This document shows positions 7,155-15,834 of a stretch of DNA of 64,000 bases, piece by piece. The notes beneath the pieces are model-generated. The model had not been told where the DNA came from, made no database searches, and saw nothing but the letters and a program-made list of their open reading frames with translations. This DNA comes from Vulcanimicrobium sp035943995 (GTDB lineage: Bacteria; Vulcanimicrobiota; Vulcanimicrobiia; Vulcanimicrobiales; Vulcanimicrobiaceae): positions 19,528 to 83,527 of the forward strand of contig DASZBS010000104.1 of NCBI GenBank assembly GCA_035943995.1. The letters run 5' to 3'. The position numbers and the translations under genes are program-made. Numbering within the stretch: position 1 is the first letter of the stretch; every line of letters begins with the position of its first letter.

Positions 7155-9377
7155 ATGCTGGAATCGGAACTCGACAAGAACGGCGGTTGCCCGGTACCGC
7201 ACGGTACACCGCAGGGCACCCACATGGACGCGGGGCTGATGACGAATCGAGACTGGTGGCCGAACCAGTTGAACCTCAAGGTTCTCCACCAGAATTCTTC
7301 GCTGCTCGACCCGATGGGTCCGGCGTTTCGCTACGCTGATGCGTTCAAGAAACTCGATCTGGCCGCGCTGAAGAACGACATCTTCGCGCTGATGACGCGC
7401 TCGCAGGACTGGTGGCCCGCCGACTACGGTCATTACGGCCCGCTCTTCATTCGCATGGCCTGGCATAGTGCCGGCACCTATCGCATCTTCGACGGTCGCG
7501 GTGGCGCATCCAGCGGCACGCAGCGCTTCGCACCGCTCAACAGCTGGCCGGACAACGCGAACCTCGACAAGGCGCGCAGACTGCTCTGGCCGATCAAGCA
7601 GAAGTACGGCAGCGCGCTCTCGTGGGCCGACTTGATGGTGTTCGCCGGAAATTGCGCCATCGAGTCGATGGGGCTCACGCCGTTCGGCTTCGGCGGCGGA
7701 CGCGAAGACGTGTGGGAGCCCGAAGAAGACATCAACTGGGGCGGTGAAAAGGAGTGGCTGGGCGACCAGCGCTATTCCGGCGATCGCGAGCTGTCACCGC
7801 CGTTCGGGGCCGTGCAGATGGGCCTGATCTACGTGAACCCGGAAGGGCCGAACGGCAAGCCGGATCCGCTCGCGTCGGCGCGGGACATTCGCGAGACGTT
7901 CGCTCGCATGGCGATGGACGACGAGGAAACGGTCGCGCTCATCGCGGGCGGGCATACGTTCGGCAAAGTCCATGGCGCCGCCGATCCCAAGCAGCACGTC
8001 GGCCCGGAACCCGAGGGTGCGCCGATCGAAGAGCAGGGTTTGGGCTGGAAAAACAGCTTCGGCAACGGCAACGGCGACGCGACGATCACCAGCGGGCTCG
8101 AAGGCGCGTGGACGACGGCGCCGGCGACGTGGGACAACAACTACTTCGACAACCTCTTCAATTTCGAGTGGGAGCTCACGAAGAGCCCCGCCGGCGCGTC
8201 GCAGTGGAAACCGAAGGATTCTGCCGCCGACGGTACGGTGCCCGACGCGCACGATCCGTCGAAGCGCCACGCGCCGATGATGCTCACGACCGATCTGGCC
8301 CTGCGCATGGACCCGCAGTACGGGCCGATCTCGAAACGGTTCCACGAGAACCCGGGCGAGTTCGCGGACGCGTTCGCCCGAGCGTGGTACAAGCTGACGC
8401 ATCGCGACATGGGGCCGCGTTCGCGCTACCTCGGCGCGCTGGTGCCGGCGGAAGAGCTGCTGTGGCAAGACCCGGTCCCCGACGCGACGGGCGCACCGAT
8501 CGACGACGCCGACATCGCGGCGCTCAAAGGCAAGATTCTCGCGTCCGGACTGCCGGTTTCGCAACTGGTCGCGACGGCGTGGGCGTCTGCCGCGACCTTC
8601 CGCAACTCCGACAAGCGCGGCGGCGCGAACGGGGCGCGCCTGCGGCTCGCACCGCAAAAAGACTGGGAGGTCAACGAGCCCGCGCAGTTGACGACGGTAC
8701 TCGGCGCGCTCGAGGGCGTACAGAAAGAATTCAACGGCGCGCAGAGCGGCGGAAAGCAGGTCTCCCTCGCCGACCTGATCGTTCTCGGCGGCTGCGCCGC
8801 CGTCGAGCAAGCGGCGAAAACCGCGGGCCATGACGTGAAGGTCCCCTTCACGCCGGGCCGCACGGACGCATCGCAGGAACAGACCGACGTGCACGCGTTC
8901 GCGGTCCTCGAACCGCATGCGGACGGCTTCCGCAACTACCTAAAAGCAACGCCGTTGGGCGTTTCCGCCGAGGAGATGCTCGTCGATCGCGCGCAGCTCA
9001 TGTCGCTGACCGCTCCCGAAATGACGGTTCTGTTCGGCGGTATGCGCGCGCTGAATGCAAACGTCGGGCACACGAAGTACGGTGTTTTCACCGACCGCCC
9101 GGGGATGCTCAGCAACGACTTCTTCGTCAACCTCCTCGACATGGGCACGATCTGGACACGCACGTCGGAGGCGGAGGAGCTCTTCGAAGGGCGCGATCGC
9201 GCGACCGGCGCGGTGAAGTGGAGCGCCACCCGCGTCGACCTCATCTTCGGATCGAACTCTCAGCTCCGGGCGCTCGCAGAAGTCTATGCCGGTGACGACG
9301 CGCAGAACAAGTTCGTTCAGGACTTCGTCGCCGCATGGAACAAGGTGATGAACCTCGACCGATACGACCTGGCCTAA
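7155..9377 (+). CDS. katG: Catalase-peroxidase KatG
   Basis: This is a bifunctional haem catalase-peroxidase of 740 residues, the normal length, with two tandem peroxidase domains. In the N-terminal active domain I see the distal triad Arg100-Trp103-His104 (FIRMAWHSAGTYR), the proximal haem ligand His267 (ALIAGGHTFGK), and the Trp103-Tyr226-Met252 set (MGLIYVNPEGPNG; TFARMAMDD) that forms the covalent adduct needed for catalase activity. The C-terminal half is the degenerate second domain. I chose the ATG at 7155 because GGAG lies 7 bases upstream; a start 33 bases earlier has no such site. It degrades H2O2 in the cytoplasm. The hydrolase gene that follows begins only 20 bases after it and may be cotranscribed. 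No regulator gene is adjacent. Confidence 0.97.
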   Translation: MLESELDKNGGCPVPHGTPQGTHMDAGLMTNRDWWPNQLNLKVLHQNSSLLDPMGPAFRYADAFKKLDLAALKNDIFALMTRSQDWWPADYGHYGPLFIRMAWHSAGTYRIFDGRGGASSGTQRFAPLNSWPDNANLDKARRLLWPIKQKYGSALSWADLMVFAGNCAIESMGLTPFGFGGGREDVWEPEEDINWGGEKEWLGDQRYSGDRELSPPFGAVQMGLIYVNPEGPNGKPDPLASARDIRETFARMAMDDEETVALIAGGHTFGKVHGAADPKQHVGPEPEGAPIEEQGLGWKNSFGNGNGDATITSGLEGAWTTAPATWDNNYFDNLFNFEWELTKSPAGASQWKPKDSAADGTVPDAHDPSKRHAPMMLTTDLALRMDPQYGPISKRFHENPGEFADAFARAWYKLTHRDMGPRSRYLGALVPAEELLWQDPVPDATGAPIDDADIAALKGKILASGLPVSQLVATAWASAATFRNSDKRGGANGARLRLAPQKDWEVNEPAQLTTVLGALEGVQKEFNGAQSGGKQVSLADLIVLGGCAAVEQAAKTAGHDVKVPFTPGRTDASQEQTDVHAFAVLEPHADGFRNYLKATPLGVSAEEMLVDRAQLMSLTAPEMTVLFGGMRALNANVGHTKYGVFTDRPGMLSNDFFVNLLDMGTIWTRTSEAEELFEGRDRATGAVKWSATRVDLIFGSNSQLRALAEVYAGDDAQNKFVQDFVAAWNKVMNLDRYDLA

Positions 9378-9397
9378 CCTCGAGAAACGGCGTTCGG

Positions 9398-10441
9398 GTG
9401 AGAAGGCTGCTGACGTTCCTTGCTTTCGCGGTGGGCTTTACCGTGTGTACCGGCATTGCCGGTTCGGCCGGCGATAGCGAGCTTGCGCCGTATGTCCACC
9501 CGCAGCAATTGGTCGACGTGGGCGGACACAAGATCAATATCTATTGCACGGGTCACGGATCGCCGTCCGTGATCCTCGACGCCGGTGGGGGCCAGACGAT
9601 GCTCACCTGGAGCAAAGTCCAACCGGCGATCGCCAAGTTCACGCGCGTGTGCTCGTACGATCGTGCGAGCATGGGCTTCAGCGGCGACGGGCCGCTTCCG
9701 CGCGATGCAAATGCAATCGTTACCGACCTGCACACCACCCTGCAGCGTGCGCACATCGCACCACCGTACGTTCTCGTGGGACACTCCAGCGGGGGCTTGT
9801 ATGCCCTGCTGTACGCAAACCGGTATCTGCACGACGTGGCCGGGATGGTGCTCGTCGATCCGTCGTTTCCAAATGAGGCGCAGGCGTATTATGCCGTATC
9901 GCCTTCGATGAAGCGGATGAATGCGGCGGAAGTCAACGACTACAAGTTCTGCTATCAGGCCGCCGTGCACGGCAAGCTCAACATCAACCGCGGCTCCAAA
10001 GCATACGCGATGTGCGGTTTTCCCCCAAATGCGGCGGCCGAGTTGAAAGCCAATTGCGCAAGAAAGGATTCGCCGTCGTGCAAGCTAGCGCAATTGATTT
10101 TTACGCGGCCGCTTCGCCCGGCGCTCTGGTTGGCACTTGATTCCGAGGACAAGGCCTATGGCGCTACGGATTCCGCCGAGGTTCTCAAAGCGCAGCGCGG
10201 GTACGGCGCGATGCCGCTCACCGTCCTGACCGCGGCGGATGAAATGAGCGGTTCGCCGTTTCCACCGGCGGAAAACCGTGCGATCCAACGCGCCTCGAAC
10301 GCGGGGCACATTCGTCTTGCACGTTTGTCGTCGGCCGGCGTGCATTCTGTCGTCCCCCACGCGGGGCACTTCATCCAAATCGATCAACCTGCAGTGGTCA
10401 TTGCCGCAGTCGCCAAAGTGGTGAGCCAAGCAAGGCGCTGA
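9398..10441 (+). CDS. Exported alpha/beta hydrolase
   Basis: An alpha/beta-hydrolase of 347 residues. The GTG at 9398 gives a clean Sec signal (RRLLTFLAFAVGFTVCTGIAGSAG), so I prefer it to an earlier frame overlapping katG. The nucleophile elbow is GHSSGG with Ser130. VCSYDRASMGFS is the strand and turn typical of this family, VLVDPSF follows the elbow, and PHAGHFIQIDQP carries the catalytic His. Several cysteines in the middle suggest disulphides in the periplasm. The substrate is unknown; esters or lactones are typical. It follows katG closely on the same strand. The next genes are convergent. Confidence 0.85.
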   Translation: MRRLLTFLAFAVGFTVCTGIAGSAGDSELAPYVHPQQLVDVGGHKINIYCTGHGSPSVILDAGGGQTMLTWSKVQPAIAKFTRVCSYDRASMGFSGDGPLPRDANAIVTDLHTTLQRAHIAPPYVLVGHSSGGLYALLYANRYLHDVAGMVLVDPSFPNEAQAYYAVSPSMKRMNAAEVNDYKFCYQAAVHGKLNINRGSKAYAMCGFPPNAAAELKANCARKDSPSCKLAQLIFTRPLRPALWLALDSEDKAYGATDSAEVLKAQRGYGAMPLTVLTAADEMSGSPFPPAENRAIQRASNAGHIRLARLSSAGVHSVVPHAGHFIQIDQPAVVIAAVAKVVSQARR

Positions 10442-10492
10442 TGCCCTGGGCGGGCAACGGCAAACGCATTCGGCGCTTGGCCGGCGAAGCGA

Positions 10493-10909
10493 CTACGCTG
10501 CTTTGGCCACTTTGCGACGTTTGCCGGTCCTCCGAGGATCGGCTTTCTTCGGGGACAGCTTTTTCGCAGCGGCTCCGGTGACCGTAACGCGACCCACATT
10601 AGAACGAGATGTCGTTACCTGGATTTTGATATCCAGCCCAAGTTTGGTGGCAAACTCCATGAGCTTATCGCTCGAGAAGCCCTTTTTGGCGGTATCGCTC
10701 ATCAAATTCGAAATCTTTGGCTGTGGAACGCCAATCCGACGCGCCGCTTCGCGCTGTGTGATCGCAAGCTTCGCGATACGAGAAAGAATCGCGGCTCGTA
10801 GATAGGCCTTGGCCTGCAGACCTTCTGCATCCTCGAGGCCCAAACCGTCAAAGGCGCTGGCGGTATGCTCCCAACCTTCGTCCAGTAGCGCCAGGTATTT
10901 CTTATTCAT
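10493..10909 (-). CDS. HigA-type XRE antitoxin
   Basis: A 138-residue DNA-binding protein whose XRE helix-turn-helix (ITQREAARRIGVPQPKISNL, about residues 49-68) is of the kind found in antitoxins paired with Gp49/HigB toxins. An extended N-terminus precedes it, and a Lys/Arg-rich tail (KKLSPKKADPRRTGKRRKV) ends it, probably for additional DNA contacts. It overlaps the toxin gene by 8 bases and follows it, the toxin-first order of HigBA systems. A palindromic operator inside the promoter at 11272-11300 is its probable autoregulatory target. Confidence 0.85.
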   Translation of the reverse strand: MNKKYLALLDEGWEHTASAFDGLGLEDAEGLQAKAYLRAAILSRIAKLAITQREAARRIGVPQPKISNLMSDTAKKGFSSDKLMEFATKLGLDIKIQVTTSRSNVGRVTVTGAAAKKLSPKKADPRRTGKRRKVAKAA

Positions 10910-11210
10910 GTAAAATCTCTTTGATACGCGTCAGTCGTGATTTGATACGATCGATTGTCGGCTGCGGCGTCGCAGTTCCACTCTTGCTTTTCTTGATGAA
11001 TACATCGAGCACCGCAATCGGGCCATCGGAATCCACCGTTGGGTGATATGCCGCGCGGTACGTTACGTTGTCGCCTTCGACTACGACTTCGTAAACCTCG
11101 TGAAGCGGCTGCTTCATCCGCTTGGCGTGAGTATCGGTTTGACCCCATTGCGCCACCTCTATGCCACGGCCGATGACGGCGAATTCGCTTGGGATACGTT
11201 CGTAGTTCAT
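10902..11210 (-). CDS. HigB/Gp49-like toxin, with its N-terminus in another frame
   Basis: The in-frame part (102 residues from ATG 11210) shows the core of the phage Gp49/HigB mRNA-interferase family: the strand HEVYEVVVEGDNVTYRAAYH, then VLDVFIKKSKSGTATP, which contains the family hallmark KKS..G.ATP, then a C-terminal helix. Family members normally start earlier, with W..GSR.DL...P. That missing piece is present in a different frame, from ATG 11232, reading MWAPGTRNELRTYP. A one-base skip at CCC-A (about 11200) would join the two into about 109 residues. So the gene is either frameshifted, decoded by +1 slippage, or translated from the internal ATG as a shortened toxin. The paired antitoxin overlaps its 3' end. 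Confidence 0.75.
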   Translation of the reverse strand: MNYERIPSEFAVIGRGIEVAQWGQTDTHAKRMKQPLHEVYEVVVEGDNVTYRAAYHPTVDSDGPIAVLDVFIKKSKSGTATPQPTIDRIKSRLTRIKEILHE

Positions 11211-11271
11211 TCCGCGTGCCGGGCGCCCACATCACGTCACGCCTGGGCACGCCGCGCAACTTCGCTATTGC

Positions 11272-11300
11272 ACTATACCCATTTGGGTATATTTTGGCAA
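11272..11300 (-). promoter_or_regulatory. HigBA promoter with a palindromic operator in the spacer
   Basis: On the minus strand TTGCCA (11300-11295) and TATAGT (11277-11272) are separated by 17 bases, close to the sigma-70 consensus. The perfect palindrome TATACCCA-TT-TGGGTATA (11274-11291) fills the spacer and the start of the -10, so a bound antitoxin would block RNA polymerase. The expected transcript start near 11265 gives a leader of about 33 bases before ATG 11232. Confidence 0.75.
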
Positions 11301-11385
11301 GGGGTGCCGTGGCTCCTGCTTCGCAGCATTCGATGAACCAATTCGGAGAGGGTTACCCGCGCTGTCGAGGGTAGCCGCGAAGCCC

Positions 11386-11946
11386 ATGACCACGCTTGCG
11401 AACCGGCCGAATCCCGCACTCCTCATCGTCGACGTGCAGAACGCAGTCGTCGAGGGAGCTCACGAGCGCGACGCGTTCGTCGCGAACGTCCGCAGCCTCG
11501 TCGAGAAGGCCCGGGAGAACGACGTTCCCGTCGTCTGGATCCGGCACTCGGACGAACAGATCGTGCGCGGCAGCGACGGCTGGCGGATCATCGCCGAATT
11601 GACTCCCGGCGAAGCGGAGCCGCTCGTCGAGAAGAACTACGGTGATTCGTTCGAGGCGACCACGCTCGAAGCCGTACTATCCGACCTGGGGATCGGGCGG
11701 CTGTTCGTCGCCGGCGCTCAGACCGACATGTGCGTCCGCTCGACGCTCCACGGCGCGCTGGTTCGGGGGTACGACGCGATCCTCGTAAGCGACGCCCACA
11801 CGACGGAGGACCTGACGGCCTGGGGTGCTCCGCCGCCGGCTCAGGTCATCGCGCACACGAACCTCTACTGGACCTCGCAGACGGCGCCGGGGCGCACGGC
11901 CGGGACGGTCCAAACCAAGGACATCAACTTCCGCGGCAACCGCTGA
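11386..11946 (+). CDS. Isochorismatase-family cysteine hydrolase
   Basis: A 186-residue protein of the isochorismatase/nicotinamidase fold. The catalytic triad is visible: Asp16 (ALLIVDVQNA), Lys83 (VEKNYGDSF) and Cys116 (GAQTDMCVRST), the last in the family's usual non-prolyl cis-peptide context. Members hydrolyse amides such as nicotinamide, carbamates or isochorismate; the substrate here cannot be told. It stands alone, diverging from the toxin-antitoxin promoter, with an independent gene downstream. The ribosome-binding site is weak (GAGGG about 14 bases upstream). Confidence 0.88.
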   Translation: MTTLANRPNPALLIVDVQNAVVEGAHERDAFVANVRSLVEKARENDVPVVWIRHSDEQIVRGSDGWRIIAELTPGEAEPLVEKNYGDSFEATTLEAVLSDLGIGRLFVAGAQTDMCVRSTLHGALVRGYDAILVSDAHTTEDLTAWGAPPPAQVIAHTNLYWTSQTAPGRTAGTVQTKDINFRGNR

Positions 11947-12107
11947 CGCGCCCGGGCTCGCGTTACGGCGGGGTTTGCGGATGCTATGGTAGAGACCATG
12001 AAGTTGTCTCGTTCGGGTGTTCGGCAGCGGCTTTCGTTACGGTGGGCGTACTGCCGGCGCCGCACGCATGCCAAGCGGCACGGCCTAGCGCGGTGAAATT
12101 CGCCGCG

Positions 12108-12854
12108 ATGGATAGAGCAGAGGCCGTCCTGCGCTATGTCGACGAGATCCCGTCGGACGTCTATGCCGCCTCGGGCATGGTGCGCATCGGACCCGAGCGC
12201 CGCGTCGCCGGTCGCGCGTTCTTTCCGGTTGGACGCGGGTACGCACCCGATGTTGCGTTCCCGCTCGGCGGCGTGATGCTGCTCGGCCAGGATTTCGGGA
12301 ACGAGCAGAACCTCAACGACGTGGTTGCGGCCGGCGGGGAGACCGACGACGTGCCGACGTGGCGTGAGATCGGCAAGGCACTTTGCGAGGAGGCGATCCC
12401 GACCGAGGCGTGCTGGTTCACGAACTACGTGATGGGCGTACGCCGCGGACGCGCGTCGAACTGCAAGGGCCGTAGCCCAGGACTCCGCAATGGCGCATTA
12501 CGGCGGGCGTGCGCCGAACTATTCGTGCATCAGCTGCGCGCGCAGCGTCCGTGTGCGCTGGTCGTGTTCGGGACGTATCTGCCGAGCGCTTTGGCGGCCG
12601 ACTTTCCCGCCGTCTTCCCTTCGTGGAAGGGGACTTCGTTCGCGCTGCGTGATGCGGACGACGCCGCCGTTGTCCGCGGTGCGACGATGGACGACGTCAC
12701 GGTTCCGATCGTCGTGTCGATTCTTCATCCAAGCCTGCGCGGGCCGAACCTGATGCATCGGCGGTTCGACGGATGCGGTGGCGCCGAAGCGGAGCGGGCG
12801 CTGTGGGCATTGGTGCGCGGCGTCGTGCGCGAACGCTGGATGGCGGCGACGTGA
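12108..12854 (+). CDS. Uracil-DNA-glycosylase-like superfamily protein
   Basis: A 248-residue soluble protein with features of the uracil-DNA-glycosylase fold. PLGGVMLLGQDFGNEQNL matches the first active-site loop type (G.DPG-like), ACWFTNYVMGVRRGRAS corresponds to the following strand with an Asn, and IVVSILHPSLRGPN resembles the second motif, HPS. It could be a repair glycosylase or a non-catalytic relative; the loop has DFGN rather than a canonical catalytic motif. I chose ATG 12108; a GTG at 12093 is also possible, and neither has a good ribosome-binding site. A GTG overlapping its stop opens a frame of doubtful value. Confidence 0.6.
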   Translation: MDRAEAVLRYVDEIPSDVYAASGMVRIGPERRVAGRAFFPVGRGYAPDVAFPLGGVMLLGQDFGNEQNLNDVVAAGGETDDVPTWREIGKALCEEAIPTEACWFTNYVMGVRRGRASNCKGRSPGLRNGALRRACAELFVHQLRAQRPCALVVFGTYLPSALAADFPAVFPSWKGTSFALRDADDAAVVRGATMDDVTVPIVVSILHPSLRGPNLMHRRFDGCGGAEAERALWALVRGVVRERWMAAT

Positions 12855-13454
12855 GCCTGCTCTGGGGGCGGAACGCCGACGACGGTGTCATCCATGCCGA
12901 GGACGTCGAATACGACGAAGACCGAGGTGATACACACCCATCCGGATTCGTGTGCCCGTCGCTGCCGTGCGCGCGTTCGCTGACGTGGTACGAGCAGTTT
13001 CCGCGCTTCGGCAAAATGGTGCCGCGACATTTCCAATTGACGCGTTTGGCTCCGGGAAAGACGGCCACGCATTCTGAGGACGGTACCTGGTTAGCCCCGG
13101 ACGCCCGCGGCGTGCCCCCACCATCCCCGGTTCGCCGGACGACGCTAGACGTTGCGCCACCGTCTCGCGTTACGCAGGCCGCCCGCCGCGCGTCCGCCTG
13201 CCGAGGAGCTTATCGATCTCCCGGTATCGACGATTCGCGGGCGAGCGTCCTCGGGTGCGGGCGATTTCAAGAGCATTCGAACGTTGACCTCGGCGTCGGC
13301 GGTAGGCACGCGGCACGTCGAGATTCGCCGCGACGGGCGGGTCGACGAAGAGGTCGTCGTTTTCGGCGACCGTGTGATGTCGCATGGCGCAATTTCGTCT
13401 ACGAACCGCACCGCTATGTCGACTTAGCGGAACGCGTCGCGCGCTTCGGCCATA
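12855..13454. other. 600-base stretch without an intact gene; probable decayed coding sequence
   Basis: No frame gives a convincing complete protein. On the plus strand two frames hold protein-like patches: HVEIRRDGRVDEEVVVFGDR (about 13315-13375), then in another frame FVYEPHRYVDLAERVARFGH (about 13393-13455). That pattern is what a frameshifted remnant would give. The flanking minus-strand genes are also short or frameshifted, so this part of the chromosome appears to be eroding. Confidence 0.35.
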
Positions 13455-13841
13455 TTACGCATCTTCTCGCCCTCGTGGTGCGGCCCCGCGAAGTGAGCGA
13501 GCAGGACGGGATGTTTCGGCTCGCATGAAAAAGCCGTCACGCTCCGCGGCCTTCACGAGGAACTCTTGCTTCGACGCAGCCACTTCCTCGATCAATGCCC
13601 CGAGCGCGTCGCCAAGCCGATCCAGCTGTTGCGGATCGTGCTGATCCACGCTGACGATATAACGGCGGAATTGCGCTCGGCGCGCTCCGTCGGATCCACC
13701 AGGGTCCTCGCCCAGACGAATATCCACGCCTTCAAACGCCCGATCGATCTGACGAATAGGAATCGACGCTGACGCGTCCTCGAACACCCCAAGCGTCCGC
13801 CGGCTGAAGATTTTCGGCACGCTGCCGCTCGCGGTAACCAT
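13455..13841 (-). CDS. Short protein matching the N-terminal domain of the VOC fusion at 27000
   Basis: A 128-residue protein whose first 105 or so residues are close to the N-terminal domain of the protein at 27000-27761. Both have LGVFEDASASIP followed by RQ.DRAFE, then GARR.QFRRY, then GALI.EVA.SKQEFLV.AAERDGF. The larger relative continues into a glyoxalase/VOC domain; here the sequence changes character after GFFMRAE and stops. It may be a truncated duplicate or a free-standing copy of the domain. The domain is mostly alpha-helical, with conserved Arg residues and a conserved SKQEF; I cannot name its family. Confidence 0.55.
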   Translation of the reverse strand: MVTASGSVPKIFSRRTLGVFEDASASIPIRQIDRAFEGVDIRLGEDPGGSDGARRAQFRRYIVSVDQHDPQQLDRLGDALGALIEEVAASKQEFLVKAAERDGFFMRAETSRPARSLRGAAPRGREDA

Positions 13842-13859
13842 CGGCCGGGCCGGTACTCC

Positions 13860-14259
13860 CTATTTCGTGCGATCGGCAGGGGGCGGCAACAGATAGCTCA
13901 TCACACCACGCAGAAAATCACCGACCGGAATCCCGGTTTCGCGCATGACGTATATCGTCACTCCCATTGCGCCCGACGCATATTCCGCCTTCATGATCCG
14001 CTCGACGACGGTTCCGTCCGGGCACGTGATCGGTGGAGATACGACGACCGGCTCCGCTCACGTCGTCCGCTTTGAGGCTGACGGAGCGACCCTCTTCAGA
14101 TGCCATCGTGACGCAAAGGTCATCGCGTGATACCGTAACCGCAGCTCGGCCGGAATACGGGTCTTTTGCCACAGCGTCGGAAATTTTCTTTGCCGATTCA
14201 TAGAGACGTTCCAACACCGTCGCCAGCTGACGGCGCCTCTCGTGCCATGGTGTATCCAT
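13860..14259 (-). pseudogene. Frameshifted small gene of unknown function
   Basis: Reading from ATG 14259, one frame is protein-like through YESAKKISDAVAKDP, VSRDDLCVTMASEEG and VSLKADDV. It then degenerates. From about 14057 a second frame becomes protein-like (EPVVVSPPITCPDGTVVERI, then YVMRETGIPVGDFLRGVMSY) and ends at 13860. Dropping the single A at 14058 (GTG-A-GCG) joins them into one product of about 132 residues. The gene is therefore either a recent pseudogene, a sequencing or assembly error, or uses +1 frameshifting. The function is unknown. Helical N-terminus, beta-rich C-terminus. Confidence 0.6.
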
Positions 14260-14313
14260 GGGCTCGTTTTTGGCCTACACGGGCCGATCTTTCCAGGCGC
14301 TCGGCTGCAATCG

Positions 14314-14919
14314 TCACGCCGGCACGGTCTGGATCCGTTTGATTGTCGCGACCCAGGCCGGTGCGCCGTCGGCGTGAAATCTCGTCTGAAGCCGGTCCGG
14401 TTCGATGGCGGCGACATTCCATCCGTTGCTCGGATCGAACGCCGCTCTCAGCTCTTGTTGACTGACGGGGTGCGGGCAAGTATCGGGGCCATCGTCACTG
14501 AAGCACAACACATACAGGGTCCCATCGTGCTCGGTCACCGACGCTAGACTCGCCACGTACCGTGGTCGCTCGTCGGCGTCGAAGGTGTGGAAGAGACCGC
14601 AGTCGAGCACCGTTTCGAACCTGCGGCCCAAACGCTGCAGCTGGAACGCGTCAGCCGCAACGAACTCAACCGCGATCCCGCGGTTGTCGGCCTTCTGTCG
14701 CGCGATCGCCAGCGCCGTCTCAGCCACGTCAACGCCCAGAACCGGTAATCCCAGCGCGGCGACGTGGAGAGTGTTTTCGCCGGTCCCGCAGCCCGCATCG
14801 AGCACCGCTCCGGCGAATCCGCCTTCGGATGCCAAACGCACGACTGGTGGCTGCGGCCGGCCGATATCCCAAGGCGCAGGGCCGTCATGGTACGACGCAT
14901 CCCAGGGCAGTCCCGTCAT
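14314..14919 (-). CDS. Class I SAM-dependent methyltransferase
   Basis: A methyltransferase of 201 residues. Motif I is VLDAGCGTGENTLHVA with the glycine loop that binds S-adenosylmethionine, VLGVDVAETALAIA holds the acidic residue for the ribose, and EFVAADAFQL and VLDCGLFHTF are motifs II and III. The N-terminal MTGLPWDASYHDGPAPWDIG is a pattern seen in small thiopurine-methyltransferase/tellurite-resistance-like enzymes of this class. The acceptor is unknown. A longer upstream open frame exists, but its extra sequence is a shadow of the neighbouring gene, so I use ATG 14919. The ribosome-binding site is weak. Confidence 0.88.
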   Translation of the reverse strand: MTGLPWDASYHDGPAPWDIGRPQPPVVRLASEGGFAGAVLDAGCGTGENTLHVAALGLPVLGVDVAETALAIARQKADNRGIAVEFVAADAFQLQRLGRRFETVLDCGLFHTFDADERPRYVASLASVTEHDGTLYVLCFSDDGPDTCPHPVSQQELRAAFDPSNGWNVAAIEPDRLQTRFHADGAPAWVATIKRIQTVPA

Positions 14920-15026
14920 GCGTTCGTGACTGGTCGGGTGCCGGCCACCGAACGGATCATCAGCGAAGGTCCCTGATCGCTCCGACAACCTTCGCCCCCT
15001 TACGTCGCAACAAGCGGTCTGACGCG

Positions 15027-15797
15027 TTACGTGCGCTCGTATTCGTCGTGGCGGCGGAACCACCACTCGTCGTCCTCGTTGCGGCCGAGCGGCGCGCGGT
15101 CGAGCCACTGGTACATCCCCCACATCGCGTCGAGCCCGCGGCCGTACGACGAGTACGTGTGGTAGACGACGCCGTCCTTCAGCACGAACGCGCTCAGCCC
15201 GGGGCCTTCGCGCATGTACGTCGCGACGTCGGTCCCGGCGTTGGCCGCAATCTGCCCTACCCAGCTTTCCGGCGGCGCATCCAGCACCGGCCGCATGTCC
15301 ATCGGGCGGAAGTTGTACTCGACGGGCCCGGACCGCTGCTGTTCTTCGGTACGCGCGACCTGATAGTCGTAATTGAAATCGCTCTCGAACGACGACGCCC
15401 ACGGAAAGCTCCAGCCCATTCGCCGCTTGTACGCTTGCAGCTTCGCGAGCGGCGCGCGCGAGACGGCGTAGAACGAAACGTCGTGGTTCACCAGATGGGG
15501 GACCGAGCCGTTGAAGCTGTCCGCGATCGCGGAACACGACGGACATCCCGCCTCGTAATCGGGACCAAACATGAAGTGATACACGAGAAGCTGCGAGCGC
15601 CCGCGGAAGAGGTCCGCCAGCGTCGCGGCGCCCTCGTCGGTTTCGAAGCGGTACTCCTCGTCGACGCGAACCCAGGGCAGCTCTTGCCGCATCCGCGTCA
15701 GCTCGTCGCCGCGCCGCGTGAGCGCCTTCTCGGCCTCGAGCAGCGGCAACCTTGCCGCAAGCCATTCTTCGCGCGTTCCGATCTTGTGGTCGATCAT
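15027..15797 (-). CDS. DUF899-family thioredoxin-like protein
   Basis: A 256-residue protein of the DUF899 family, which has a thioredoxin-like fold. The region LADLFRGRSQLLVYHFMFGP followed by GCPSCSAIADSF gives the characteristic CPSC site; VSFYAVSRAPLAKLQAYKRR and MGWSFPWASS are further conserved segments. The C-terminus HTYSSYGRGLDAMWGMYQWL is typical. The molecular role is not established; a redox or peroxide-related function is suspected from the fold. It is the last gene of the SRPBCC-ArsR-DUF2182-DUF899 operon, a commonly seen association, and starts 37 bases after the gene before it. Confidence 0.9.
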   Translation of the reverse strand: MIDHKIGTREEWLAARLPLLEAEKALTRRGDELTRMRQELPWVRVDEEYRFETDEGAATLADLFRGRSQLLVYHFMFGPDYEAGCPSCSAIADSFNGSVPHLVNHDVSFYAVSRAPLAKLQAYKRRMGWSFPWASSFESDFNYDYQVARTEEQQRSGPVEYNFRPMDMRPVLDAPPESWVGQIAANAGTDVATYMREGPGLSAFVLKDGVVYHTYSSYGRGLDAMWGMYQWLDRAPLGRNEDDEWWFRRHDEYERT

Positions 15798-15834
15798 CGT
15801 TCTCTCGTTTCTTGAAGGGTACGGATGTTTGGGC

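Noticed and set aside
11998..12096. 32-codon basic frame before the uracil-DNA-glycosylase-like gene
   Set aside because: No ribosome-binding site and an Arg-rich composition typical of non-coding high-GC frames.
12851..13528. Frame opening at a GTG that overlaps the previous stop
   Set aside because: Only scattered parts are protein-like and the pattern switches frame; treated as a decayed region.
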